A stretch of DNA of 6,754 nucleotides from Flammeovirgaceae bacterium UBA4659 (GCA_002405445.1 DHLV01000061.1:11192-17945), one strand, 5' to 3'; shown: positions 1-5,763, numbered from the stretch's first letter. Notes: generated by a model not told the origin, from the sequence alone. Program-made: numbers and translations.

Positions 1-728
1 TCCGGAAAACGGAATGGCAAATCGAACTCCGCCATGATGGAATGTATCTCGGCATTGTTCTCGCCTGTTTTACCCAAAATCTCCACCACTTTTGCTTCCG
101 GGTTTTTATCTCCAGCAGCCCATTTGGTTACTTCAATCAACACCTTGTCGTTGTGTTTGGCGTTGTTCAGGTTTTCAGGGTAAACAAAAAAATCCTGATA
201 CATTTTTTTGAAGTCGGGCACAACAAAGCCATAGTTCTTCGATACTTCCAGCTTACCCACAAAGCGGTTGCGTCCGCGCTTGATCAATTCTACCACTCGT
301 CCCTCGGGGCTGCTGCCAGCACGCTTGCCGCCCAACAACTGCACGCGCACAGTATCGCCATGGATGGCATCGCCTAGGTCGCGTGTCTGCACATAGATGT
401 CTTTCTTGCCTTCTTCGCCCGTTACCACGTAGGCAAACCGCGGGTTCACGTGGTCTACAACACCTACGGTGCCTTTGGCCGACTTCACGGGTCTGAAACT
501 TCCGTTGCTGAGTTGGTCTAGCTTGCCCTCGTAGACCAAAGAATCGAGCATCCCGTAGAGCTCATTGATGAGCGGCTTCTTTTTTACCTGAAGTTTTTTG
601 GCAATCTGTGGCACCGAATATGCCTTGCCTTCCATCGTATCGATAAATGAGAGGAGTGAGTCAAACAATTCACGGATTTGGTTGCGATCTCTGTTTTCTT
701 GCTGCTTTTTGAATTTCTTTTTGTTCAT
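1..728 (-). CDS. rnr: Ribonuclease R, N-terminal part (truncated by window edge)
   Basis: The 242 residues visible are the N-terminal third of an RNase II/RNB-family 3'-5' exoribonuclease. RNase R processively degrades structured RNA, mRNA fragments and defective rRNA in the cytoplasm. Visible in order: a lysine-rich N-terminus (MNKKKFKKQQ), a winged-helix-like segment at about 20-78 (VPQIAKKLQVKKKPLINEL), a first cold-shock/OB domain at about 84-135 (GTVGVVDHVNPRFAYVV), a second at about 152-215 (FVGKLEVSKNYGFVVPD), and then the segment NAEIHSIMAEFDLPFRFP, which in RNase R leads into the catalytic RNB domain. The RNB and S1 domains lie outside the window. The start at 728 is supported by the 4-base ATGA overlap with the upstream exonuclease gene, which implies translational coupling. 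No Shine-Dalgarno sequence is seen. The N-terminal architecture separates it from the shorter RNase II, so the call is firm; only the catalytic half is unseen. Confidence 0.93.
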   Translation of the reverse strand, partial: MNKKKFKKQQENRDRNQIRELFDSLLSFIDTMEGKAYSVPQIAKKLQVKKKPLINELYGMLDSLVYEGKLDQLSNGSFRPVKSAKGTVGVVDHVNPRFAYVVTGEEGKKDIYVQTRDLGDAIHGDTVRVQLLGGKRAGSSPEGRVVELIKRGRNRFVGKLEVSKNYGFVVPDFKKMYQDFFVYPENLNNAKHNDKVLIEVTKWAAGDKNPEAKVVEILGKTGENNAEIHSIMAEFDLPFRFP

Positions 729-1438
729 GAAAAAATGATTTCTTGTTGCTCGATCAAGCCCATACCCTTCATCTTCAGTATCAATTGTGCAATCACCACC
801 ACATCGCCAACGCAGTAATCTGCAATCTTCTTAAGATCATTTTCTTTGTAGTAAACGCTGTTTACCTGACTGCCATCCATCATGCCTTTGCTCGATGGGA
901 TGTTGAAAATCGCAGCGAGCAAATCCAAAGATGTGTAGTGCTTGTAATCACCAAACTTCCACAGTTCCATGGTATCAAGGTGGGGTACTTCCCAGGGTTT
1001 TTTGCCGGCATAGTCCAGTTGAAACGGCAGCGCCACGCCATTGATCAACATTCTCCGGCTGATGTATGGAAAGTCAAACTCCTTGCCGTTGTGGGCGCAC
1101 AATTTCACATTGCCGCCCAATTTTTCAAGCATCGCCTTGAATGATGTCAGAAGTTCTTTTTCCTGGTGCCCTGCATAACACTTGGTGCGAAGTCCCAGCA
1201 CCCCTTGGTCGTTTTCTGTGTATTTGCCCACGGCAATGGCTACAATCTTTCCAAATTCGGCATAAATTCCTGACTTTTCGTGAAAAAGGTCTTCATCGGT
1301 TTGGTGCGCCTCGCGTTTAAAGAAATTAGCCTTGCGTGCCCATTGCACTTTCAGGCGGTCATCCAGTTTGCTGTATTGATCTACACAGCTCACGGTTTCG
1401 ATGTCCAGAAAAAGAATGTCTCGTAGTTCAGGGCTCAT
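725..1438 (-). CDS. DEDDy 3'-5' exonuclease, PolB-exonuclease-like family (DNA_pol_B_exo2 type)
   Basis: A 237-residue protein with the three exonuclease motifs of the DEDDy superfamily. Motif I is FLDIET (D12, E14), motif II is AHNGKEFDFP (D122), and motif III is YCVGD (Y208, D212). These acidic residues bind the two metal ions that cleave 3' ends of nucleic acid. The segment HLDTMELWKFGDYKHYTSLD followed by a G-MDGSQV stretch is typical of the stand-alone bacterial proteins related to the proofreading domain of DNA polymerase B. The family's substrate is poorly defined. The frame is open upstream to 1507, but the extra residues are unlike the family and would run through the divergent promoter region, so the ATG at 1438 giving MSPELRD is chosen. 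The stop overlaps the rnr start by four bases (ATGA), so the two nucleases are probably made together. Confidence 0.9.
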   Translation of the reverse strand: MSPELRDILFLDIETVSCVDQYSKLDDRLKVQWARKANFFKREAHQTDEDLFHEKSGIYAEFGKIVAIAVGKYTENDQGVLGLRTKCYAGHQEKELLTSFKAMLEKLGGNVKLCAHNGKEFDFPYISRRMLINGVALPFQLDYAGKKPWEVPHLDTMELWKFGDYKHYTSLDLLAAIFNIPSSKGMMDGSQVNSVYYKENDLKKIADYCVGDVVVIAQLILKMKGMGLIEQQEIIFS

Positions 1439-1440
1439 GG

Positions 1441-1472
1441 TTAGTAAAAGTACACATTCGTGTTTAACTTTC
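1441..1472 (+). promoter_or_regulatory. Candidate promoter of the M20 dipeptidase gene
   Basis: TTAG (1441-1444), 20 bases, then TAACTTTC (1465-1472) matches the Bacteroidota promoter pattern TTTG / TAnnTTTG at 3 of 4 and 7 of 8 positions. It lies directly upstream of the start codons at 1482 and 1491. The gap between the divergent genes is only 43 bases, so any promoter must lie here. The assignment of exact elements is an inference. Confidence 0.3.
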
Positions 1473-1475
1473 GAA
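1445..1475 (-). promoter_or_regulatory. Candidate promoter of the exonuclease-rnr operon
   Basis: Read on the minus strand, TTCG (1472-1475), 19 bases, then TACTTTTA (1445-1452) approximates the Bacteroidota consensus TTTG-N19..21-TAnnTTTG, matching 3 of 4 and 7 of 8 positions. The -7 element would place the transcript start at or just before the ATG at 1438, implying a very short leader or leaderless message. It overlaps the candidate plus-strand promoter. Motif matching by eye only. Confidence 0.3.
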
Positions 1476-1481
1476 CGCAAT

Positions 1482-2849
1482 ATGCAACTTATGATTCGCG
1501 AATACATTCAAACACACCAGAACCGCTTTCTTTCCGAGCTGTTTGAACTGCTGCGCATCCCTTCTGTGAGCGCAGACAGTCGCCACACAGGCGATGTGCG
1601 CAAAGCTGCAGAATACGTAGCAAAAAGTTTGACCGATGCCGGTGCCGACCAGGTGCAACTGATGGAGACCAAGGGGCATCCGATTGTTTTCGGTGAAAAA
1701 ATCATTGACCCATTAAAACCAACCGTGTTGGTATATGGCCACTATGATGTACAACCGCCCGATCCGCTTGATCTGTGGCATACGCCTCCTTTCGAACCCA
1801 CCGTGCGCGATGGAAAAATCTATTCGCGCGGAGCGTGTGACGACAAAGGGCAGTTTTACATGCACATCAAGGCATTTGAAATTTTGATGAAGCACAAGCT
1901 CCTTTCGTGCAACGTGAAGTTTATGATTGAAGGTGAAGAAGAAGTTGGGTCTGACAATCTCGGCACTTTTGTAGTGGCCAACAAAGAGAAACTGAAAGCC
2001 GATGTTATTTTGATATCTGATACATCTTTGATCTCGCTGAACCAGCCCTCCATTACTGCCGGCTTGCGCGGACTGAGTTACATGGAAGTGGAAGTAACCG
2101 GACCGAATCGCGATTTGCATTCGGGCGTATACGGTGGGGCGGTAGCTAACCCCGCCAACGTGCTGGCAAAAATGATTGCTTCTTTGCACGATGAGAGTGG
2201 CCGTGTGGCCATTCCAGGTTTTTATGACCGTGTGGCGGAGCTTTCTGGCGCTGACCGCGAAGCACTGAACAAAGCACCTTTCGATTTGGACGAATACAAG
2301 AAAGAACTCGGCATTGAAGAAGTACAGGGCGAAAAAGGTTACACCACGCTTGAGCGCACGGGCGTGCGGCCCACGTTGGATGTGAACGGCATTTGGGGTG
2401 GCTATACGGGCGAGGGCGCAAAAACTGTTTTGCCATCCAAAGCGTCTGCAAAAATTTCCATGCGACTGGTGCCCAACCAGCGGCCAGATGAAATAACACA
2501 ACTTTTTACCAAACATTTTTTGTCCATTGCACCAAAATCAGTGAAGGTGAAAGTGACCGCGCATCATGGCGGAGAGCCCGCTGTAACGCCAACAGACTCG
2601 AAAGCCTTCAAGGCAGCGAGTGCAGCTTTCAAAGAAGTATGGGGAAAAGAACCCATTCCTACTCGCGATGGTGGAAGCATTCCCATTGTGGCGCTTTTCA
2701 AAAAAGAGTTAGGCCTGGATACTGTGTTAATGGGTTTTGGTTTGGACACTGATGCGCTCCATTCACCCAACGAGCACTACGGCATCAAAAACTTCTTGAT
2801 CGGCATCGAAACGATAGTGGCGTTTCATAAGCATTTTGCGAATGGATAA
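1482..2849 (+). CDS. M20-family metallo-dipeptidase (dizinc, carnosinase/CPG2-like)
   Basis: A 455-residue cytosolic-type metallopeptidase with no signal peptide. The full M20 active site is visible: GHYDVQPPDP (metal ligand H87, D89), GACDDKGQ (bridging D120), EGEEEVGS (catalytic base E153, metal ligand E154), LISDTS (metal ligand D180), DLHSGVYGG (H213 of the lid/dimerisation domain) and LHSPNEH (metal ligand H427). Members of this family hydrolyse dipeptides or short peptides; the exact substrate cannot be read from sequence. The inserted lid domain spans about 195-310 and length is normal for M20 dipeptidases. The frame is open back to 1401, but the extra residues overlap the divergent gene and are unlike the family, so 1482 (MQLMIREYIQ) is preferred; 1491 is a possible alternative. 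It is a single gene, divergent from the nuclease operon and convergent with the TPR genes. Confidence 0.92.
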   Translation: MQLMIREYIQTHQNRFLSELFELLRIPSVSADSRHTGDVRKAAEYVAKSLTDAGADQVQLMETKGHPIVFGEKIIDPLKPTVLVYGHYDVQPPDPLDLWHTPPFEPTVRDGKIYSRGACDDKGQFYMHIKAFEILMKHKLLSCNVKFMIEGEEEVGSDNLGTFVVANKEKLKADVILISDTSLISLNQPSITAGLRGLSYMEVEVTGPNRDLHSGVYGGAVANPANVLAKMIASLHDESGRVAIPGFYDRVAELSGADREALNKAPFDLDEYKKELGIEEVQGEKGYTTLERTGVRPTLDVNGIWGGYTGEGAKTVLPSKASAKISMRLVPNQRPDEITQLFTKHFLSIAPKSVKVKVTAHHGGEPAVTPTDSKAFKAASAAFKEVWGKEPIPTRDGGSIPIVALFKKELGLDTVLMGFGLDTDALHSPNEHYGIKNFLIGIETIVAFHKHFANG

Positions 2850-2877
2850 AAAATGAGAACAGTGTAGGCATATTATA

Positions 2878-2895
2878 CGCAAATTAATTTTTGCG
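2878..2895. repeat. Small hairpin in the convergent intergenic region
   Basis: CGCAAA (2878-2883), loop TTAATT, TTTGCG (2890-2895): a perfect 6-bp stem 29 bases after the dipeptidase stop. There is no clean U-tract after it on either strand, so it is at best a weak contributor to termination. Confidence 0.35.
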
Positions 2896-2900
2896 GAACG

Positions 2901-2940
2901 AGTCAATAGCCTTTGGTATTGTTACCAACGGCTATTGACT
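2901..2940. terminator. Long near-perfect palindrome, possible bidirectional terminator
   Basis: AGTCAATAGCC pairs with GGCTATTGACT (11 bp), then a single T/C mismatch, then TTGGTA pairs with TACCAA (6 bp) around a 4-base loop TTGT. It sits between convergent genes, 51 bases after the dipeptidase stop and 10 bases after the second TPR gene's stop on the other strand, which is where a shared terminator would be expected. Neither strand has an adjacent U-run, so it is not a canonical intrinsic terminator. It is also flanked by GGAAC on both sides (2895-2899 and 2941-2945), so a small mobile or REP-like palindrome is an alternative reading. Confidence 0.5.
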
Positions 2941-2950
2941 GGAACATCCG

Positions 2951-3439
2951 CTACTTCTGCTTGCGCTTGCATCGCTTGATACTTTCCTCCAGCACTTTGC
3001 AGTTCCATAGCTCGGCTGAGTGGCTCAGGGCATCGCGGTAGCTTTTGATGGCCTTGCCATATTTTTTCTTCAGCTCCCATGCATTGCCCACGCTCTCCAA
3101 CAGCTGCGATTTGTTTGCCTTTTTCACGTCCAATCCCTTCATGCAAACCTCAATCGTCTCATCATGCCGCTCGTCTTTTTTCAGTATTTCGGCTAAGTAA
3201 CTGTACGAATCGGCCAACTCAGGATTGAACCGAATCGCCATTCGAAAATGCTGTTCCGCGCGTTTATCGTCATCGGCATAGCGAGTGTACACAATGCCCA
3301 ATGTCTGGTGCAGCTTTCCATACCCTGGCTCTTCATACAACAAACGGTCAAGCAACTTCAATGCCCGCTCGTGCCCTTCCAGCCAAGCGACTTCCAACGC
3401 ATGCTCCAAGTATTCTTCCAACCATTTTATTTTTTCCAT
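2951..3439 (-). CDS. Small TPR-repeat protein, paralogue of its upstream neighbour
   Basis: A 162-residue soluble, helix-rich protein with no signal peptide or membrane segment. TPR-like helical pairs are visible: ERALKLLDRLLYEEPGYGKL at about 24-43, then a repeat around AEQHFRMAIRFNPELADSYS at about 61-80, one around IEVCMKGLDVKKANKSQLLE, and a last one around KYGKAIKSYRDAL. The C-terminus is strongly basic (SIKRCKRKQK). TPR arrays usually serve as protein-binding scaffolds; no catalytic motif is seen. It aligns along its whole length with the neighbouring TPR protein (3497-3994), about 39% identity by eye over the conserved 127 residues, so the pair arose by tandem duplication. It starts 57 bases after that gene and is probably the last gene of the rtcB transcript. 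Specific function unknown. Confidence 0.82.
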   Translation of the reverse strand: MEKIKWLEEYLEHALEVAWLEGHERALKLLDRLLYEEPGYGKLHQTLGIVYTRYADDDKRAEQHFRMAIRFNPELADSYSYLAEILKKDERHDETIEVCMKGLDVKKANKSQLLESVGNAWELKKKYGKAIKSYRDALSHSAELWNCKVLEESIKRCKRKQK

Positions 3440-3496
3440 AACTATTTTTCAACAGGCGCCAGAAACCTAAAATGATCTCTGACGCCATCATAAAAA

Positions 3497-3994
3497 TTAA
3501 CTCAATAACAATACCCATCTTTTGGTCCGGCATCTTTTGATGCCTTGCCGCAAGCGGTCAACTTCAAATCCTGCCGAAGTAGCAATTGCTTCTTTGTAGA
3601 ATTTGATCGCCCGGCCAAACGCCCTTTTCATTTCGTACGCTTGTGCGATACCTTCCAAGAACGCTGGCTTGTTGGCGTTTTGCAATTGTAAACCAGCATT
3701 GAATTTTTCAATCGCCATACTGTACAATTCCTTTCGGTTGTACAGGTTACCCAAGTGCAAGTAAGCAGGCGCAAAATTCGAATCGAACTTAATCGCCATT
3801 TGAAAGTGCAACTCGGCCTTGGTCCAATCACCGGTGAAGTAGAAGTGCGCCCAACCCAAGTGGTTGTGCAAACTTCCGTGGCCGGGTTCTTCAAACAACA
3901 AGTTGTTCAAAATCAACAAACCTTCGTCTACTTGATTTTCAGTGATGAACTTTTCGGCTCTTGCCATATCGTATTCCATCCATTCTATTCTCAT
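3497..3994 (-). CDS. Small TPR-repeat protein downstream of rtcB
   Basis: A 165-residue soluble protein built of TPR-like helical repeats, including DEGLLILNNLLFEEPGHGSL (about 23-42), AELHFQMAIKFDSNFAPAYL, SMAIEKFNAGLQLQNANKPA and RAIKFYKEAIATSAG. It shares the signatures LLxEEPGxGxLH, AExHFxMAIxF, ANKxxxLE, GxAIKxYxxA and IKRCxxK with the next gene and is its tandem paralogue. No signal peptide, membrane helix or enzyme motif is visible. The final residues WVLLLS extend past the basic IKRC-TK end that the pair shares. It begins 53 bases after the rtcB stop on the same strand, across two alternative hairpins, so co-transcription with rtcB is likely but may be attenuated. A partner or scaffold role for the RNA ligase is inference from position only. 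Confidence 0.82.
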   Translation of the reverse strand: MRIEWMEYDMARAEKFITENQVDEGLLILNNLLFEEPGHGSLHNHLGWAHFYFTGDWTKAELHFQMAIKFDSNFAPAYLHLGNLYNRKELYSMAIEKFNAGLQLQNANKPAFLEGIAQAYEMKRAFGRAIKFYKEAIATSAGFEVDRLRQGIKRCRTKRWVLLLS

Positions 3995-4009
3995 ACTACA
4001 TTTTTTTAA

Positions 4010-4047
4010 GGGTGTTGTTTCTCACACCCAAAAAATGAGTGTGAGAA
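4010..4047 (-). promoter_or_regulatory. Alternative hairpins between rtcB and the TPR genes
   Basis: On the minus strand, directly after the rtcB stop, TTCTCACAC (4039-4047) pairs with GTGTGAGAA (4019-4027) in a 9-bp stem with an 11-base loop that contains TTTTTT. The 3' arm also takes part in a second stem, GGGTGT (4024-4029) with ACACCC (4010-4015), followed by TTAAAAAAA. The two stems share bases 4024-4027 and cannot form together. The larger one may be a processing, stability or partial termination element; attenuation is a possibility, not shown. Confidence 0.45.
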
Positions 4048-5463
4048 CTAGTCTTCTGGCGAAGTATCGCCTCCGCACATGCGCACAATCTTCGGAGTAA
4101 ACTCTCCGAGTACGTCCACCAACTCGTGCTGGTAGCGCATTACCTGGCGGATGTCTTTGTATGCCATAGGCGCTTCATCCAGCCCACCACCGAGCAATAT
4201 TACTTGGTGCCGTTCCAGTTCTTGCTTCACCATTTTATTAGTGATGTTTTGTTTAGCTGCACCTCGCGACATCAATCGACCAGCACCGTGCGAAGCGGAG
4301 TTCAGCGAGCTTGCCTCTCCTTTGCCTCGCACCACAAAACCTGGTGCTGTCATCGACCCGGGAATGATGCCCAACACTCCCGTGCCAGCAGGTGTTGCCC
4401 CTTTTCGATGCACGATCACGTCCGTACCGTCACCCAACTTTTCACGCCAAGCGAAGTTGTGGTGGTTTTCCACCTGCAATAGTGGGCGTTCACCAAGTGC
4501 TTGAGCCATTCGCTCGTGAATCTGGTGATGACATGCTGATGCATAGTCGCCTGCCAAGTTCATGGCTTGCCAATATTCTTGCCCTGCTTCGGTATCTAAA
4601 TCCAACCAAGCCAAGCTGGCCGCCTCACCCGGAAGCAAGCAAATTTGCTTGGCCACCCGCGTGTAGTGCCGCGCGATTTCAGCACCCAAGCCGCGTGAGC
4701 CGGAGTGCGATAGCAACGCCAGGTATTTACCGCTGGGCAATTGCCATTCATTGGAATCCTTCAACTCCATCAACCCAAATTCGACAAAGTGATTGCCACT
4801 GCCAGACGAACCGATTTGCTGGGCCGCCTTTCCTTTCAATGGCTTTAACACAGTAATCTCTTGAAAGAGTTTGCGATCCAGCACCTCGTGTTCCTTTGGC
4901 CGTTGAAATGTTTCGCGACCGAAGCACGTGTTATCAATTAACAGCTGCTTCAAATTGCTGCGATGCCTTTCCAGAAATTTTTCATCAATGGCATAGGCCG
5001 TCAAGCACATCCGACAACCTATATCTACACCGACTCCGTAAGGAATGACAGCATTGCGCGTAGCTAATACTCCACCTATTGGCAAACCATATCCGTGGTG
5101 TGCATCAGGCATCAACGCACCCGCTATGGTGATTGGTAACTTCATGGCAATCTCCATTTGGTTACGAGCACTTTCTTCTATTTCGCTTGCACCAAAAATC
5201 CGGTAGTCGAGGCGTTTTTTGTGAAGCTCATGCACCAAAGACTTTTTTTCCGTAGGCACTAATTCCAATGCTACTTTGCTCCAAATCGAATCATTGACAA
5301 ATAACTTTGGATTGGTCAGCACATTTTTCAGAAATTCAAAAATTTCTTCTTTTTCACTTCTTCGAAAATGTTTTAGCACAGTATTGATCGCAATCCCCAC
5401 GGCACGCCCTTCCGGATAACCGAGTTTGATCAAATCTTTTCCACTTAGTATTTTCCTTTTCAT
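4048..5463 (-). CDS. rtcB: RtcB-family RNA 3'-phosphate/5'-OH ligase (long variant)
   Basis: RtcB joins RNA 2',3'-cyclic-phosphate or 3'-phosphate ends to 5'-hydroxyl ends, using GTP and Mn2+ through a covalent histidine-GMP intermediate. It acts in cytoplasmic RNA repair. Nearly all signature motifs are present: PDAHHGYGLPIGGV (119-132), GVDIGCRM with metal ligands D147 and C150, GSGNHFVE (N224, H225), SHSGSRGLG (H253), ENHHNFAW (H334/H335), GSMTAPGFVVRGKG (369-382) and SASHGAGRLMSR with the predicted guanylylated H392. The active site appears intact. At 471 residues it is about 60 longer than the E. coli enzyme (408), mainly through an N-terminal helical region of about 100 residues before the core. 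The ATG at 5463 is preceded by GGGAAAATGAAAAAATT. There is no rtcA, archease or sigma-54 regulator nearby; two TPR genes follow. No clear promoter was identified upstream. Confidence 0.95.
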   Translation of the reverse strand: MKRKILSGKDLIKLGYPEGRAVGIAINTVLKHFRRSEKEEIFEFLKNVLTNPKLFVNDSIWSKVALELVPTEKKSLVHELHKKRLDYRIFGASEIEESARNQMEIAMKLPITIAGALMPDAHHGYGLPIGGVLATRNAVIPYGVGVDIGCRMCLTAYAIDEKFLERHRSNLKQLLIDNTCFGRETFQRPKEHEVLDRKLFQEITVLKPLKGKAAQQIGSSGSGNHFVEFGLMELKDSNEWQLPSGKYLALLSHSGSRGLGAEIARHYTRVAKQICLLPGEAASLAWLDLDTEAGQEYWQAMNLAGDYASACHHQIHERMAQALGERPLLQVENHHNFAWREKLGDGTDVIVHRKGATPAGTGVLGIIPGSMTAPGFVVRGKGEASSLNSASHGAGRLMSRGAAKQNITNKMVKQELERHQVILLGGGLDEAPMAYKDIRQVMRYQHELVDVLGEFTPKIVRMCGGDTSPED

Positions 5464-5560
5464 AATTTTTTCATTTTCCCTTTACGGGTTTATGTTGCTT
5501 CACAAAAGGCAAAGCGATTTCACTCGTCTATGACGATAACTTTTTGAAGTCGGGTTGATA

Positions 5561-5583
5561 AAAAATGCCGGCAGAAGCTGCCG
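5561..5583 (-). terminator. Second of two tandem intrinsic terminators
   Basis: Minus strand: CGGCAG, loop CTT, CTGCCG (5569-5583), a perfect 6-bp stem with a 3-base loop, then GCA and TTTTTT. It lies 12 bases beyond the first terminator's hairpin and on the same strand, so it acts as a back-up stop for the small unit and shields rtcB from read-through. Confidence 0.6.
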
Positions 5584-5590
5584 AGCACAA

Positions 5591-5618
5591 ATAAAAAACC
5601 CGGACATGGCCCGGGTTT
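5591..5618 (-). terminator. Strong intrinsic terminator (first of tandem pair)
   Basis: Minus strand: AAACCCGG (5611-5618), 7-base loop GCCATGT, CCGGGTTT (5596-5603), continuing into TTTATTT. This is a GC-rich 8-bp stem with the U-tract expected of Rho-independent termination. The plus strand has no U-tract after it, so the direction is clear. It ends the short transcript that starts near 5720, or read-through from the permease gene. Confidence 0.8.
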
Positions 5619-5625
5619 ACAGCGA

Positions 5626-5644
5626 TTGATTAAAATATAATCAA
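5626..5644. repeat. AT-rich hairpin upstream of the terminator
   Basis: TTGATTA (5626-5632), loop AAATA, TAATCAA (5638-5644): a perfect 7-bp stem. On the minus strand it overlaps the stop codon of the 26-codon ORF and lies 7 bases before the terminator stem. It may stabilise the short RNA's 3' part; no function is known. Confidence 0.45.
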
Positions 5645-5721
5645 CTGAAAATCCGTGCCTCCACCCGAATATCACTACCCGGTATGTGGTTAAATCGATA
5701 TGTTGCTTTTAGGTGAAGCAT
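5641..5721 (-). CDS. Possible 26-residue small protein
   Basis: ATG at 5721, TGA at 5641-5643. The peptide starts MLHLKATYRF and ends DIRVEARIFS; it is hydrophilic and mildly basic, with no membrane segment or signal peptide. It is supported mainly by context: it begins about 5 bases after the -7 element of a perfect promoter, so it would be translated from a nearly leaderless message, and it ends just before an AT-rich hairpin and tandem terminators. No Shine-Dalgarno sequence is possible in that arrangement. I do not recognise the peptide. ORFs this short arise often by chance, so the alternative is that the region encodes a non-coding RNA. Confidence 0.35.
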   Translation of the reverse strand: MLHLKATYRFNHIPGSDIRVEARIFS

Positions 5722-5725
5722 GACG

Positions 5726-5758
5726 CAAAGGTAAATCAAGTTTTTTCGATGGTGCAAA
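5726..5758 (-). promoter_or_regulatory. Perfect-match Bacteroidota promoter
   Basis: Minus strand: TTTG (5755-5758), 21 bases, then TACCTTTG (5726-5733). Both the -33 element (TTTG) and the -7 element (TAnnTTTG) match fully at an accepted spacing for the major Bacteroidota sigma factor. The start point would be about 5720. It lies 130 bases downstream of the permease stop and drives the short unit that ends at the tandem terminators. Confidence 0.65.
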
Positions 5759-5763
5759 TTCCT

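Larger units (their letters stand above)
5591..5720 (-). ncRNA. Predicted short transcript of about 130 nt (sRNA or small mRNA)
   Basis: A perfect Bacteroidota-type promoter (5726-5758) and a strong intrinsic terminator (5591-5618) bracket about 130 bases on the minus strand. Inside are a 26-codon ORF (5641-5721) and an AT-rich hairpin TTGATTA/TAATCAA (5626-5644) just before the terminator. No match to tmRNA, 6S, SRP or RNase P RNA hallmarks was recognised; in particular the SRP tip sequence is absent. Whether the RNA itself or the encoded peptide is the product cannot be decided from sequence. The transcription start is estimated from the promoter, not observed. Confidence 0.45.

Noticed and set aside
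42..377. Plus-strand open frame of 111 codons at the left end
   Set aside because: Antisense to the rnr coding region, which continues through the window edge with clear cold-shock domains.
743..1144. Plus-strand open frame of 133 codons opposite the exonuclease
   Set aside because: Lies wholly within the exonuclease gene, whose motifs are intact; no recognisable protein features.
1401..1481. Upstream extension of the dipeptidase to 1401
   Set aside because: It would overlap the start of the divergent exonuclease, and the extra residues (S- and R-rich) are not part of the M20 fold.
1439..1507. Upstream extension of the exonuclease to 1507
   Set aside because: The added 23 residues run through the divergent promoter region and into the dipeptidase's first codons, and precede the usual family start just before FLDIET.
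1713..2516. Minus-strand open frame of 267 codons opposite the dipeptidase
   Set aside because: Entirely antisense to a gene with a complete M20 active site; the composition (many H, F, R, Q and C, no domain pattern) fits a codon-bias shadow.
3348..3533. Minus-strand 61-codon frame with a hydrophobic stretch bridging the two TPR genes
   Set aside because: It overlaps the end of one TPR gene and the start of the other in a different frame. The hydrophobic run (GIVIELIFMMASEIILGF) comes mostly from the short gap, and no promoter or relative is evident.
4392..4856. Plus-strand open frame of 154 codons opposite rtcB
   Set aside because: Antisense to the catalytic core of RtcB; proline- and serine-rich shadow translation.
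5590..5720. Identity of the small transcript as SRP RNA, 6S RNA or tmRNA
   Set aside because: The conserved SRP tip sequence, a long 6S-type rod and a tRNA-like tmRNA end are all absent from this short region.
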